NCBI GenBank assembly: GCA_050186055.1
Contig: JBFWYV010000108.1
Span: forward strand, 1-14,411
From: CAMDPA01 sp050186055
GTDB taxonomy: Bacteria > Pseudomonadota > Alphaproteobacteria > Rhizobiales > Hyphomicrobiaceae
Reading direction: 5' to 3'
DNA: 14,411 nt
Position numbers and translations under genes: made by a program. Each line of letters begins with the position of its first letter. Position 1 is the first letter of the stretch. Under the pieces are notes generated by a model. The model was not told where the DNA came from. It ran no database searches and saw only the letters and a program-made list of their open reading frames with translations. Shown piece by piece: positions 1-7,017 of this stretch.

Positions 1-392
1 TGGACGCTGACCTCCATGCCGTAGAGCCAGTCGCCTTGAGGATCATGCCGCGAGGCAAATCCGTTGCCGGTGATCTCGGCCCAGGTATGAGGCTTGAGGG
101 CGATGTCCTCTCCGATCACGAACGTCGCGCAATGGCCAACGATCTGGCCGTCGTACTCGGCCACGAACTGGCCGGCGGGAAAGGCGTTGATCTGGCCGCG
201 TATCATCGGTGCGGTATGCGAGGGCTGAGGCGCGTAGACGGCCCGGCTCAGTGCAATCAGGGCATCGATATCGGAAAGGCGAGCCTGACGAATCTGTAAG
301 CGCGGACGCTCGACGGTGGTCGCGTTGTCCGCCTTGCCGTGGTGTGCCGTCGTAAGCTTCTTGTCAGTTTGAACTGGCTGCCGGTCCGACAT
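1..392 (-). CDS. GNAT acetyltransferase / carbon-nitrogen hydrolase, N-terminal part (partial)
   Basis: This leftward gene starts at ATG 392-390 and runs off the left edge, leaving 130 codons. AAGGGATGAG directly upstream can serve as ribosome binding site. After a polar leader of about 30 residues comes a GNAT-like N-terminus (LQIRQARLSDIDALIALSR), then FPAGQFVAEYDGQIVGHC, HTWAEITGNGF and DWLYGMEVSV. These blocks match the N-terminal acetyltransferase half of YhcX-type bifunctional proteins, in which a GNAT domain precedes a nitrilase-superfamily amidohydrolase. The acetyl-CoA loop and the whole hydrolase half lie outside the window, so the fusion is inferred from similarity of the first domain. 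The natural substrate of this family is not well established. The gene is divergent from gyrA. It could instead be a stand-alone GNAT protein. Confidence 0.85.
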   Translation of the reverse strand, partial: MSDRQPVQTDKKLTTAHHGKADNATTVERPRLQIRQARLSDIDALIALSRAVYAPQPSHTAPMIRGQINAFPAGQFVAEYDGQIVGHCATFVIGEDIALKPHTWAEITGNGFASRHDPQGDWLYGMEVSV

Positions 393-784
393 CTCATCCC
401 TTTGCTGGTCACCCCTGTGCTGGGCGTGCGCGGGAACGCCCCGGAGTCTGCTGCGGCCCACGAAGATTACCACAATCTGTACGGCGGCAGCGGCGCGCGG
501 ATACGCAACCACGTTTCACCGGGCAGGCGCCGGTGTCGCCGGGATGCCGCACCGGTGTGGCGTGTCCGCCATGGCGCATGGCACAGTGTCGCAATGAGCG
601 CCATGACGGAGCTCCACAACATCCTGATGATAGGAGATAATCTGGGGACAAATCCGGCCTGGGACAAGGCTGCGATTTGTGCGCAGTCCGCGGGTCTGGT
701 AAACCGTAGCAGCAACAGAATACCACATGAGCGCTGCCCGATGGCCACGTGCCCGCGCGCCGCTCTTTCGCGCACGGAAGCACC
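393..784. other. Divergent intergenic region before gyrA
   Basis: These 392 bp separate the leftward acetyltransferase gene from gyrA and should hold both promoters. I see no convincing protein: frames open here on either strand are extensions or shadows of gyrA. Visible structure is limited to a 16-bp near-palindrome at 546-561 (GCCGCACCGGTGTGGC, two positions off), a GATAAT hexamer at 636-641 that could be a -10 box but has no good -35, and a weak TTGTGC (677-682) with 17-nt spacing to TAAACC. The ssb gene, often just upstream of gyrA in alphaproteobacteria, is not here. Confidence 0.5.
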
Positions 785-3568
785 TTGGCTGACAACAACG
801 ACGACGCGGCAGGCGCCCGCGAGCCCAACGACATCCGGCCGGTCTCGATCACCGACGAGATGAAGCGCTCCTACCTCGATTACGCCATGAGCGTCATCGT
901 GAGCCGCGCTCTGCCCGACGTCCGCGACGGGCTGAAACCGGTTCATCGCCGGATCCTGTTCGGCATGAGCGAGCTCGGTCTCGACTGGAACAAGAAGTAC
1001 GTCAAATCGGCTCGCGTGGTCGGCGAGGTGATGGGCAAATATCACCCGCACGGCGACCTGGCGATATACGACGCGCTGGTGCGTCTGGCGCAGGATTGGT
1101 CCTTGCGAGTGCCGTTGATCGACGGTCAGGGCAATTTCGGCTCCGTGGACGGCGATAGCCCGGCTGCCATGCGCTATACCGAATGCCGGCTGCAGAAGAT
1201 CGCCCAGTATCTTCTGGACGACCTCGACAAGGATACCGTCGACTTCCGGGAGAACTACGATGGCTCCGACCACGAGCCGTCGGTGCTGCCGGCGAAGTTT
1301 CCGAATCTCCTGGTCAACGGCGCCGGCGGCATCGCGGTCGGTATGGCAACCAACATCCCGCCGCATAACCTGGGCGAGGTGATCGACGCCTGTCTGGCCT
1401 ATCTCGACAACCCGGAACTGTCGATCGATGACCTGTGCCAGATCGTTCCCGGGCCGGATTTCCCGACCGGTGCAACCATCCTTGGCCGCGGAGGCATCCT
1501 CGCCGCCTATCATAAGGGCCGTGGCTCGATCATCATGCGGGCCAGGGTTCATGCGGAGGAGATCCGCAAGGACCGGAGCGCGCTGATCGTCACCGCCATC
1601 CCGTATCAGGTCAACAAGCGCACGCTGATCGAAAAGATTGCGGAGCAGGTCAAGGAGAAGCGCATCGAAGGCATCTCCGATATCTGGGATGAGACCAACC
1701 GCGAGGGCATGCGCATTGTCATCGAGCTGCGCCGTGATGCCATCCCCGACGTCGTATTGAATCAACTCTGGCGCTACTCGGACCTGCAGACGAGCTTCGG
1801 CGCCAACATGCTGGCGATCAATGGCGGCCGGCCCGAGCAGTTGAACCTGAGGGACATCATTCAGGCTTTCACCGCTTTCCGCGAGGAGGTGGTGACCCGC
1901 CGCACCAAGTTCCTGCTGAACAAAGCCCGCGACCGCGCCCACGTGCTTGTCGGCCTTGCCATCGCAGTCGCCAATATCGATGAGGTCATCAACCTGATCC
2001 GGCGGGCTCCCTCACCCTCGGAGGCCAAGGAACAGTTGATGACGCGCGACTGGCCGGCGCGCGACATCGCCATATTCCTCGAGCTGATCGCCGACCCGCG
2101 CCACACCATGAGCGAGGCCGGCACCTACCGGCTGTCGGCGGAACAGGCCCAGGCGATCCTCGACCTGCGGCTGCAGCGTCTGACCGCGCTCGGCCGCGAC
2201 GAGATCGGCAACGATCTCCAGAAAATCGCAGATGAGATCAAGGAGTTCCTCGACATTCTGTCGTCGCGCCGACGCGTGGTCGACATCGTCAAAGGAGAGC
2301 TCAGCGAGATCAAGGCTGAGTTCGCAACCCCGCGCAAGACCGAGATCGTCGATATCGAGGGCGAGGTCGACGACGAGGACCTGATCCAGCGCGAGGACGT
2401 CGTCGTCACCGTTTCGCATCGGGGCTACATCAAGCGCGTACCGCTTTCCACGTATCGGGCGCAGCGGCGCGGCGGCAAGGGCCGCTCCGGCATGGCGACG
2501 CGGGATGAGGACTTCGTCACCCAGGTCTTCATCACCTCCACCCACACACCGGTCCTGTTCTTCTCCTCGCGCGGCATGTGCTACCGCATGAAGGTCTGGC
2601 GGTTGCCGGCGGCAACGCCGCAATCGCCCGGGAAGGCGTTGATCAATCTGCTGCCTCTCGCGCAGGACGAAGCGATCACGTCCATCCTGCCGCTGCCCGA
2701 GGACGAGGCGACCTGGTCCCAGCTCGAGCTGATGTTCGCCACAAGGTCCGGCAACGTCCGCCGCAACTCGCTGTCCGATTTCGAGAACATCAACCGCAAC
2801 GGCAAGATCGCCATGAAGCTCGACGAGGGCGACCGCATCGTCGACGTCGCGATCTGCCGGCCGACCGACGATGTGATGCTGGCGACCGCGAACGGGCAGG
2901 CCATCCGTTTTGCCTGCGACGACGTCCGCCTGTTCAAGGGACGTGATTCGGATGGCGTGCGCGGCATCCGCCTTGCCGATGGCGATCACCTGATCTCGAT
3001 GGCCATCCTCACCCACGTCGATGCAAGTCCGGCCGAGCGTGAAGCCTATCTCAAGCAAGCCAGCGCCTTGCGCCGTGCCCAGGGGACTGAAAGCGCGGAG
3101 GGCATCGAGGAAGCCGAGACGCCCGAGCCGGAGGCCGACGAGGAGATCGAAGCCGCGATTGGCCCTGCTGATCTGACGCCGGAGCGCTTCGCGGAACTGT
3201 CGGCGAAGGAGCAGTTCGTACTCACCGTGTCGGAAAAGGGGTACGGCAAGCGCTCATCGTCCTATGAGTACAGAATATCGGGCCGCGGCGGCAAGGGCAT
3301 TGCGGCCATGGTCGTCAACGAGCGCAACGGCGCACTGGTTGCATCGTTCCCTGTCGATGATTCCGATCAGATCATGCTGGTCACCAACGGCGGCCAGTTG
3401 ATCCGGACCAGCGTGGAGGAGGTTCGGATCGCGGGCCGGAATACGCAAGGCGTTCGGATTTTCAGGACGGACGAGGACGAGAAGGTCGTATCCGTCGAGC
3501 GCATTCCGGACGAGGGCGGCGATGACACCAACGGTGAAGGCAATGGAGCGGCGAAGGGCGAAACCTGA
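785..3568 (+). CDS. gyrA: DNA gyrase subunit A
   Basis: GyrA is the breakage-reunion subunit of DNA gyrase (GyrA2GyrB2), which introduces negative supercoils using ATP. I chose TTG at 785 (927 aa): GGAAG sits 4 nt upstream and the protein begins MADNNDD. An in-frame GTG at 749 would add 12 residues but has no better binding site. The winged-helix/tower core has the hallmark SYLDYAMSVIVSRALPDVRDG, then KYHPHGD, with catalytic Tyr131 in AMRYTE. The GyrA box QRRGGKG, needed for DNA wrapping, is at 560-566, followed by the C-terminal beta-pinwheel. An acidic, Glu/Ala-rich insert of about 60 residues (about 744-808) interrupts the pinwheel, and the tail is acidic. In the quinolone-resistance region, Leu92 occupies the E. 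coli Ser83 position and Asp96 matches Asp87. Two stop codons abut (TGATGA). Confidence 0.98.
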   Translation: MADNNDDAAGAREPNDIRPVSITDEMKRSYLDYAMSVIVSRALPDVRDGLKPVHRRILFGMSELGLDWNKKYVKSARVVGEVMGKYHPHGDLAIYDALVRLAQDWSLRVPLIDGQGNFGSVDGDSPAAMRYTECRLQKIAQYLLDDLDKDTVDFRENYDGSDHEPSVLPAKFPNLLVNGAGGIAVGMATNIPPHNLGEVIDACLAYLDNPELSIDDLCQIVPGPDFPTGATILGRGGILAAYHKGRGSIIMRARVHAEEIRKDRSALIVTAIPYQVNKRTLIEKIAEQVKEKRIEGISDIWDETNREGMRIVIELRRDAIPDVVLNQLWRYSDLQTSFGANMLAINGGRPEQLNLRDIIQAFTAFREEVVTRRTKFLLNKARDRAHVLVGLAIAVANIDEVINLIRRAPSPSEAKEQLMTRDWPARDIAIFLELIADPRHTMSEAGTYRLSAEQAQAILDLRLQRLTALGRDEIGNDLQKIADEIKEFLDILSSRRRVVDIVKGELSEIKAEFATPRKTEIVDIEGEVDDEDLIQREDVVVTVSHRGYIKRVPLSTYRAQRRGGKGRSGMATRDEDFVTQVFITSTHTPVLFFSSRGMCYRMKVWRLPAATPQSPGKALINLLPLAQDEAITSILPLPEDEATWSQLELMFATRSGNVRRNSLSDFENINRNGKIAMKLDEGDRIVDVAICRPTDDVMLATANGQAIRFACDDVRLFKGRDSDGVRGIRLADGDHLISMAILTHVDASPAEREAYLKQASALRRAQGTESAEGIEEAETPEPEADEEIEAAIGPADLTPERFAELSAKEQFVLTVSEKGYGKRSSSYEYRISGRGGKGIAAMVVNERNGALVASFPVDDSDQIMLVTNGGQLIRTSVEEVRIAGRNTQGVRIFRTDEDEKVVSVERIPDEGGDDTNGEGNGAAKGET

Positions 3569-3608
3569 TGAAACCGTCTGAAGCAGTCTTTTGTTCCCTC
3601 ATCGAATA

Positions 3609-3642
3609 CCGCGTCCCCGTCAAAATCCCGCGTCCCCGTCAA
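3609..3642. repeat. Short direct repeat downstream of gyrA
   Basis: The 15-mer CCGCGTCCCCGTCAA occurs at 3609-3623 and again, identically, at 3628-3642, a 19-bp period. It lies 40 bp after the gyrA stop and does not form a terminator. It may be a remnant of a dispersed intergenic repeat, or a tandem regulatory site. Confidence 0.7.
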
Positions 3643-3662
3643 GTTGACGCTGATTCCTCGGG

Positions 3663-3693
3663 TTGAATACGGTATTGCGTGCCATCATATAGT
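3663..3693 (+). promoter_or_regulatory. Possible sigma-70 promoter for the 83-aa gene
   Basis: TTGAAT (3663-3668) and TATAGT (3688-3693) are separated by 19 nt, slightly long. An alternative is TTGACG (3644-3649) with 17 nt to ATACGG (3667-3672). Both are 70-120 bp before the start of the next gene. The assignment is tentative. Confidence 0.3.
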
Positions 3694-3729
3694 CCGACGA
3701 GCTTGAAGCCTCTGATGCAACGCTGAACG

Positions 3730-3745
3730 CCGGCGGCTTCGCCGG
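3730..3745 (+). promoter_or_regulatory. GC-rich hairpin in the leader of the 83-aa gene
   Basis: CCGGCG and CGCCGG (3730-3735 and 3740-3745) form a perfect 6-bp stem around GCTT. The hairpin ends 7 nt before GGAG (3753-3756), the binding site of the gene starting at 3764. There is no U-tract, so a terminator is unlikely; it could affect message stability or ribosome access. Confidence 0.45.
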
Positions 3746-3763
3746 TAGAAGTGGAGCAGTAGC

Positions 3764-4015
3764 ATGTCGGAAATCCTGCACATCGACACTGAGAAAGCGC
3801 GTCTTGATCCTGCAAGCCAGTTCGGCTCACCCGATGATCTGGCGCGCTCTCAGGGATTGACGCTTGGCCAGAAGCTCGCGGCTCTTGATCGCTGGGAGCG
3901 CCAGGTTCAGGATCGATTGGCTGCCGGAAACGAAGGCATGCCGACCCACTGGACGACCCCTCATGAGATGGAGCTCCTGGAGCAGATCCAGGCGGCGCGT
4001 GTATCGTTGAACTAG
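3764..4015 (+). CDS. Small conserved rhizobial protein (83 aa), function unknown
   Basis: The gene starts at ATG 3764 with GGAG 7 nt upstream. The product is soluble, with no signal peptide or membrane segment. From memory it fits a family of short Rhizobiales proteins with an F-x-x-P-x-D/E block (here FGSPDDLA), then an L-x-x-x-x-K-L-x-x-L-D-R-W-E helix (TLGQKLAALDRWERQVQDRL), then a conserved acidic EGM. No catalytic residues stand out. Genes of this type are often near stress genes, but the function is not known to me. It follows gyrA by about 195 bp, with its own possible promoter and a leader hairpin, and precedes another tiny gene in the same direction by 100 bp. Confidence 0.8.
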   Translation: MSEILHIDTEKARLDPASQFGSPDDLARSQGLTLGQKLAALDRWERQVQDRLAAGNEGMPTHWTTPHEMELLEQIQAARVSLN

Positions 4016-4115
4016 GGCCGGTTCCGGGAACCCGCGCAGCCTCAGCGGCGTTCGCGATGATGGAAAGATGCCTCGGGATGGCTCGAAGCAGGCAAGCAGG
4101 AGAAGGACAGCCCGT

Positions 4116-4304
4116 ATGTCGTCGTCCAATGCCGCGGATGCGTTGCGTGTCGATCCCCAGCAACAGCGTTTCAATGACCTCGCGGCGCAGGTGATTGCTC
4201 TGGCAGCCAACCGTGACAGCGCGACGCGGACCGACTATGCGCACCCGCGGTTCCGGGAGATCGTCCAGCTGTTGCAGGACGTCCAGGCCGGTGAGAAAAA
4301 GTAG
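4116..4304 (+). CDS. Small hypothetical protein (62 aa)
   Basis: I chose ATG 4116, beginning MSSSNAADALRVD, because AGGAGAAGGA lies 8 nt upstream. The in-frame ATG at 4068 would add 16 residues but has GGAAAG directly touching it, which is poor spacing. The product is hydrophilic and probably helical (QQQRFNDLAAQVIALAA, FREIVQLLQDVQAG) and ends in Lys-Lys. No signal peptide, membrane segment or known motif is visible. I do not recognise the family. It lies 100 bp after the 83-aa gene on the same strand, so the two may be transcribed together, and 245 bp before the tRNA gene. A real gene is supported mainly by the binding site and codon pattern. Confidence 0.6.
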   Translation: MSSSNAADALRVDPQQQRFNDLAAQVIALAANRDSATRTDYAHPRFREIVQLLQDVQAGEKK

Positions 4305-4549
4305 CATCTCCCTGGTCTTGCCCCGGCCGGCACGTCGTGCGGCGTTCCGGCATCGGAAATGCCGCGCCTCCGGCCTTGCCGGGTTCTAATTTCCCCCGAT
4401 CGAATGCTTCGGCGATTATGTACGGCGATCCATTTGCGGCTTGCGGTTGCGCGCGGAGACCTATATCCCGGAGCCGACGGTGGGGCCGACAGCGCCCTCG
4501 CCTATTGGAGGGGCCCGGCAAGGCTTGTCGCCGCGATATGCCCCTTAGA

Positions 4550-4624
4550 GCCGGCTTAGCTCAGCGGTAGAGCAGCGGTTTTGTAAACCGTTGGTCGGGG
4601 GTTCAAATCCCTCAGCCGGCACCA
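4550..4624 (+). tRNA. tRNA-Thr (anticodon TGT)
   Basis: A full cloverleaf is visible. The acceptor stem GCCGGCT (4550-4556) pairs with AGCCGGC (4614-4620), the D-stem is GCTC/GAGC, and the anticodon stem GCGGT/ACCGT closes the loop TTTGTAA with anticodon TGT at 4582-4584, which reads ACA. The T-loop is TTCAAAT. Discriminator A at 4621 is followed by an encoded CCA (4622-4624). The tRNA decodes threonine. CTATAT at 4461-4466, with CTTGCG 15 nt upstream, may be a weak promoter. Its 3' end is a typical site type for island integration, but I see no second copy of it in the window. Confidence 0.98.
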
Positions 4625-4660
4625 GGAGTTTTCTGTACGGCCCGGAGACATGAGCCGCCT

Positions 4661-4691
4661 CCGATGGCCGGTTCGAACCGGCATTCATCGG
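4661..4691. repeat. Large imperfect palindrome / hairpin after tRNA-Thr
   Basis: The perfect 16-bp palindrome GCCGGTTCGAACCGGC (4667-4682) is flanked by CCGATG (4661-4666) and CATCGG (4686-4691). These flanks pair if the 3-nt ATT at 4683-4685 is bulged, giving a stem of up to 14 bp. It begins 37 nt after the tRNA CCA. No T-run follows, so it is not a standard intrinsic terminator; it may stop or process the tRNA transcript. GGTTCGAACC also resembles a tRNA T-arm. Confidence 0.6.
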
Positions 4692-5052
4692 TTGCCGGCA
4701 TTTGGCATCGCCAGACCGGAGATAATCCCCGCAGCTTTCGCCACGACCCGAAATCCTATTCGTGGCCATAATACTGCACGCGGATGGCTCTCCGTTCGAT
4801 TTTCGTCCAGCGAACAGTATCCGGCTTCACTTACGAATTGAGGACCATGGTCCAACTCGACGATGCAATGAACGTTCGTCAACTTCAAAGGGAAGTGTCG
4901 GTTGGCAGCGATGCCGACAGGCGCCGCCGAGGGCGGCCCGGACGTCCCGTCTTTCGCATTTTCTGAAAAGATTTGCAAGCTGAACGGGCCCTCTGGAAAG
5001 CGAAAATCGACGTTCGCGAAAATCACGATTCGTTTTCAAGGAGCATATGTCG
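4692..5052. other. Intergenic region before the exported repeat protein
   Basis: I see no supportable gene in these 361 bp. Visible structure is a 7-bp inverted repeat GCCACGA/TCGTGGC (4740-4746, 4760-4766) followed by CATAATACT, which could contain a -10 box. Further on there is a direct repeat of GCGAAAATC at 5000-5008 and 5016-5024, close upstream of the start codon and a possible operator. AAGGAG at 5038-5043 is the binding site for the next gene. Confidence 0.45.
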
Positions 5053-5400
5053 ATGCGTAAGATCCTCACCCTGATCGTCGTAGCCATTGTCGGTTCACTG
5101 ACCGTCCTGTCCGGTTCCGCAATCGCTCAGACAGGCAATCAGTTCGATGGAGCGAAGTTCTGGCGAGAGTTCGAGACTCGGAACGTTAGTTTTCCGGCCA
5201 ACTTCGACGGCCAGAAATTTCTTGATGAACTCGCCACCAGGAACGTCGCCAACAAGGAACAATTCGACGGAAAGAAGTTCTTCGAGGAGTTGGAAGCACG
5301 AGGCGTGAAATTCCCGGCCAACTTCGATGCACAGAAGTTCTTCGACGATCTCGCAACCAGAAACGTCAAGCTGCCATCGATGGTCGATGCCAAGAAGTAG
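5053..5400 (+). CDS. Small exported protein of 20-residue repeats
   Basis: AAGGAG (5038-5043) lies 9 nt before ATG 5053 but only 3 nt before ATG 5047, so I prefer 5053 (115 aa). The N-terminus is a clear Sec signal peptide: MRK, a hydrophobic stretch ILTLIVVAIVGSLTVL, and a likely cut after AIA or AIAQ. The mature part is almost entirely four tandem repeats of exactly 20 residues, consensus FDGxKFxxELxxRNVxxP, with a fifth start at VDAKK. Each repeat carries Phe1, Lys5-Phe6, Leu/Phe10, Arg13 and Val15. Repeats 1 and 3 resemble each other (ending FPAN), as do 2 and 4 (LATRNV), so a 40-residue unit was duplicated. There are no cysteines. I do not recognise the family. It probably acts in the periplasm or outside the cell. 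The HtrA-type protease gene begins 150 bp downstream on the same strand. Confidence 0.85.
   Translation: MRKILTLIVVAIVGSLTVLSGSAIAQTGNQFDGAKFWREFETRNVSFPANFDGQKFLDELATRNVANKEQFDGKKFFEELEARGVKFPANFDAQKFFDDLATRNVKLPSMVDAKK
5143..5382 (+). repeat. Four 60-bp coding repeats (two 120-bp units)
   Basis: Repeats begin at 5143, 5203, 5263 and 5323, each encoding one FD-x-x-KF unit. The first and second 120-bp halves are more alike than neighbouring 60-bp units. For example AACTTCGA begins repeats 2 and 4, and CTCGC(C/A)ACCAG(G/A)AACGTC occurs in both. Third-base changes dominate, so the protein repeat seems to be kept by selection. Confidence 0.8.
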
Positions 5401-5457
5401 CGGGACGGCTGCCATGGGACGGCCAGGATCGCATGCATTTCGTGAGCTGTCATCGGC

Positions 5458-5495
5458 TGAGCGGGAACCCGGCATCATACGCGAGCTCCCGCTCA
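5458..5495. repeat. Inverted repeat between exported repeat protein and protease gene
   Basis: TGAGCGGGA (5458-5466) and TCCCGCTCA (5487-5495) are perfect 9-bp arms around a 20-nt loop, 57 nt after the stop of the repeat-protein gene. No T-run follows. It could be a 3'-end stabilising hairpin or weak terminator, or an operator for the protease gene starting 55 bp further on. Confidence 0.5.
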
Positions 5496-5550
5496 AACCT
5501 CCTGCTGCATGGACTCCATTCGGAAAGCCGTTGAAGAAAAGGGAATGTTG

Positions 5551-7017
5551 ATGCTCCGCCCAGGCAATGCGCTGAAATTCGTTGCGCCGGCATTTGCCAT
5601 GGCGACGGCCATTAGCATATCGGCAGCGCACGCTCAGATGACGACGCCAGCGCAAGGAGCCCAGACGACAATCAGCGAACAGCAATTGAACGAGATAGCA
5701 GCAGCGATCCAGTTGCTTGCAAAACGGGGGCCGATCCTGCCGATCCACCAATCGTTCGCGCCGACGCTGGAGAAAGTTCTGCCCGCTGTCGTCACGGTCA
5801 AGGTCTTGGGTGAGGCGAAGCTGCCTGTCGAGTTTCCGCGGCGCAGCGGGGATGGAAAAGTTGCCGCGACTCCTAAGCCGAAGACCGAGCCGACGGCGGC
5901 CGGAGGATCGGGAGTCATTTTTGATTCAGAACGCGGTCTCATCGTCACAAATTATCATGTCGTCGAGAACGCCAAGGCAATACAAGTCGGTTTGAAGGAT
6001 GGTCGGCGACTGCTGGCGGAGCTGGTGGGGCAGGATATCGGCAGCGATCTTGCCGTACTTAGAGTGAAGGCGCCAAAGCTGCCGTCAATTGCGATCGGAG
6101 ATTCCGACAAGGTTGACGTCGGAGATCTCGTGGTGGCGGTTGGCAATCCTTTCGGCCTGGAAGGCACTGCGACATCCGGCATCGTGAGCGCGACGATGCG
6201 TGGTCAGATCGGCCATGGAATTTTCGAGGATTACCTTCAGGTCAGCGCTCCTATAAACCCTGGCAATTCAGGTGGCGCCCTCGTCAATGTCAATGGCGAA
6301 TTAATCGGGATAAATTCGGTAACCGGCGGCGGTGCGGGCACCAATGTCGGCATCGGCTTTGCCGTGCCTGTCAATTCGGCGAAATTGGTCGTGAAGGAGT
6401 TGATCAAGACCGGCCGAATGCAACGAGGGTCGACGGGATTGCTCGTTGAGGACATACCACAAAAGCTGATCAATCAGTCCGACGGCATTCCGTTGCGTGG
6501 AGCACAAGTCAAAAAGGTCCTTGCGGGATCAGCCGCCGCCGAGGCCGGGGTCAAGCCTGGAGATATTGTGGTTGCCGTGGGTAAGAACCCCGTAAACGGC
6601 GGGGCGGAATTCGGCATGCGAACCGTCATGGTTCCGGTCGGACAAGAGATCAGCATGGACCTGCGATCCGGCGATCGGAAAAAGACGGTGACGTTGGACG
6701 TTCGAGACCTGGTATTGGAGCCGGAGAAAGTCACTGCACCTGCCAGTGCCGGTGACCTGTACGGCGCCGTATTCGGCAACATCCTGGTTGGCAATCCGCA
6801 TTACAATGACCTGCGCGGCGCGGAAATTCTCAGCGTAGAGCCGGGCTCGCCCGCCTATGCCGCCGGTTTCAGCAAGGGCGATGTCATTATCGGCATCGAG
6901 AATGCGAATGTTCGCTCCGTAAGCGATCTCATATCGCGTGCGAAGAAGGCGGGCATGGATTTCCGCACCACGCTCGTTCGCGATGGTGTTACCGGATGGA
7001 TCCACGCGAAAAGATAA
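5551..7017 (+). CDS. Periplasmic HtrA/DegP-type serine protease with two PDZ domains
   Basis: HtrA/Deg proteases degrade or refold damaged exported proteins in the periplasm. ATG 5551 (488 aa) is preferred because AAGGGA (5539-5544) is 6 nt upstream; in-frame ATGs at 5545 and 5509 are worse placed. A signal peptide (hydrophobic KFVAPAFAMATAISISA) probably cuts after AHA. The trypsin-like domain (about 70-290) has the full triad: His136 in TNYHVV, Asp166 in GSDLAVL and Ser240 in NPGNSGGAL. PDZ1 (about 291-386, EAGVKPGDIVVAV) and PDZ2 (about 400-485, AAGFSKGDVIIGI) follow, as in DegP/DegQ. The length matches the family. A Pro/Lys-rich linker near 105-118 sits in the LA-loop area. The gene follows the exported repeat protein on the same strand. 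Which Deg paralogue it is cannot be told, so no symbol is given. Confidence 0.95.
   Translation: MLRPGNALKFVAPAFAMATAISISAAHAQMTTPAQGAQTTISEQQLNEIAAAIQLLAKRGPILPIHQSFAPTLEKVLPAVVTVKVLGEAKLPVEFPRRSGDGKVAATPKPKTEPTAAGGSGVIFDSERGLIVTNYHVVENAKAIQVGLKDGRRLLAELVGQDIGSDLAVLRVKAPKLPSIAIGDSDKVDVGDLVVAVGNPFGLEGTATSGIVSATMRGQIGHGIFEDYLQVSAPINPGNSGGALVNVNGELIGINSVTGGGAGTNVGIGFAVPVNSAKLVVKELIKTGRMQRGSTGLLVEDIPQKLINQSDGIPLRGAQVKKVLAGSAAAEAGVKPGDIVVAVGKNPVNGGAEFGMRTVMVPVGQEISMDLRSGDRKKTVTLDVRDLVLEPEKVTAPASAGDLYGAVFGNILVGNPHYNDLRGAEILSVEPGSPAYAAGFSKGDVIIGIENANVRSVSDLISRAKKAGMDFRTTLVRDGVTGWIHAKR

Noticed and set aside
749..784. GTG start of gyrA at 749
   Set aside because: No better binding site than TTG 785, and the extra residues do not look like the usual GyrA N-terminus; it remains possible.
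467..1942. Long leftward frame of 491 codons across gyrA
   Set aside because: It is antisense to gyrA, a typical shadow frame of GC-rich coding DNA; the gyrA product is unmistakable.
2012..3058. Leftward frame of 348 codons inside gyrA
   Set aside because: Shadow of gyrA, low-complexity composition, no motif.
4600..4624. tRNA 3' end as an attL of a genomic island
   Set aside because: No second copy of the tRNA end and no integrase in the window, so it cannot be supported.
4545..4769. Leftward frame ending in PAEGFEPPTNGLQNRCSTAELSR-like sequence
   Set aside because: This is the antisense translation of the tRNA-Thr gene, a well-known false gene in databases.
5143..5382. 60-bp periodic repeats as a CRISPR array
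   Set aside because: The period encodes an in-frame 20-residue protein repeat with no unique spacers.
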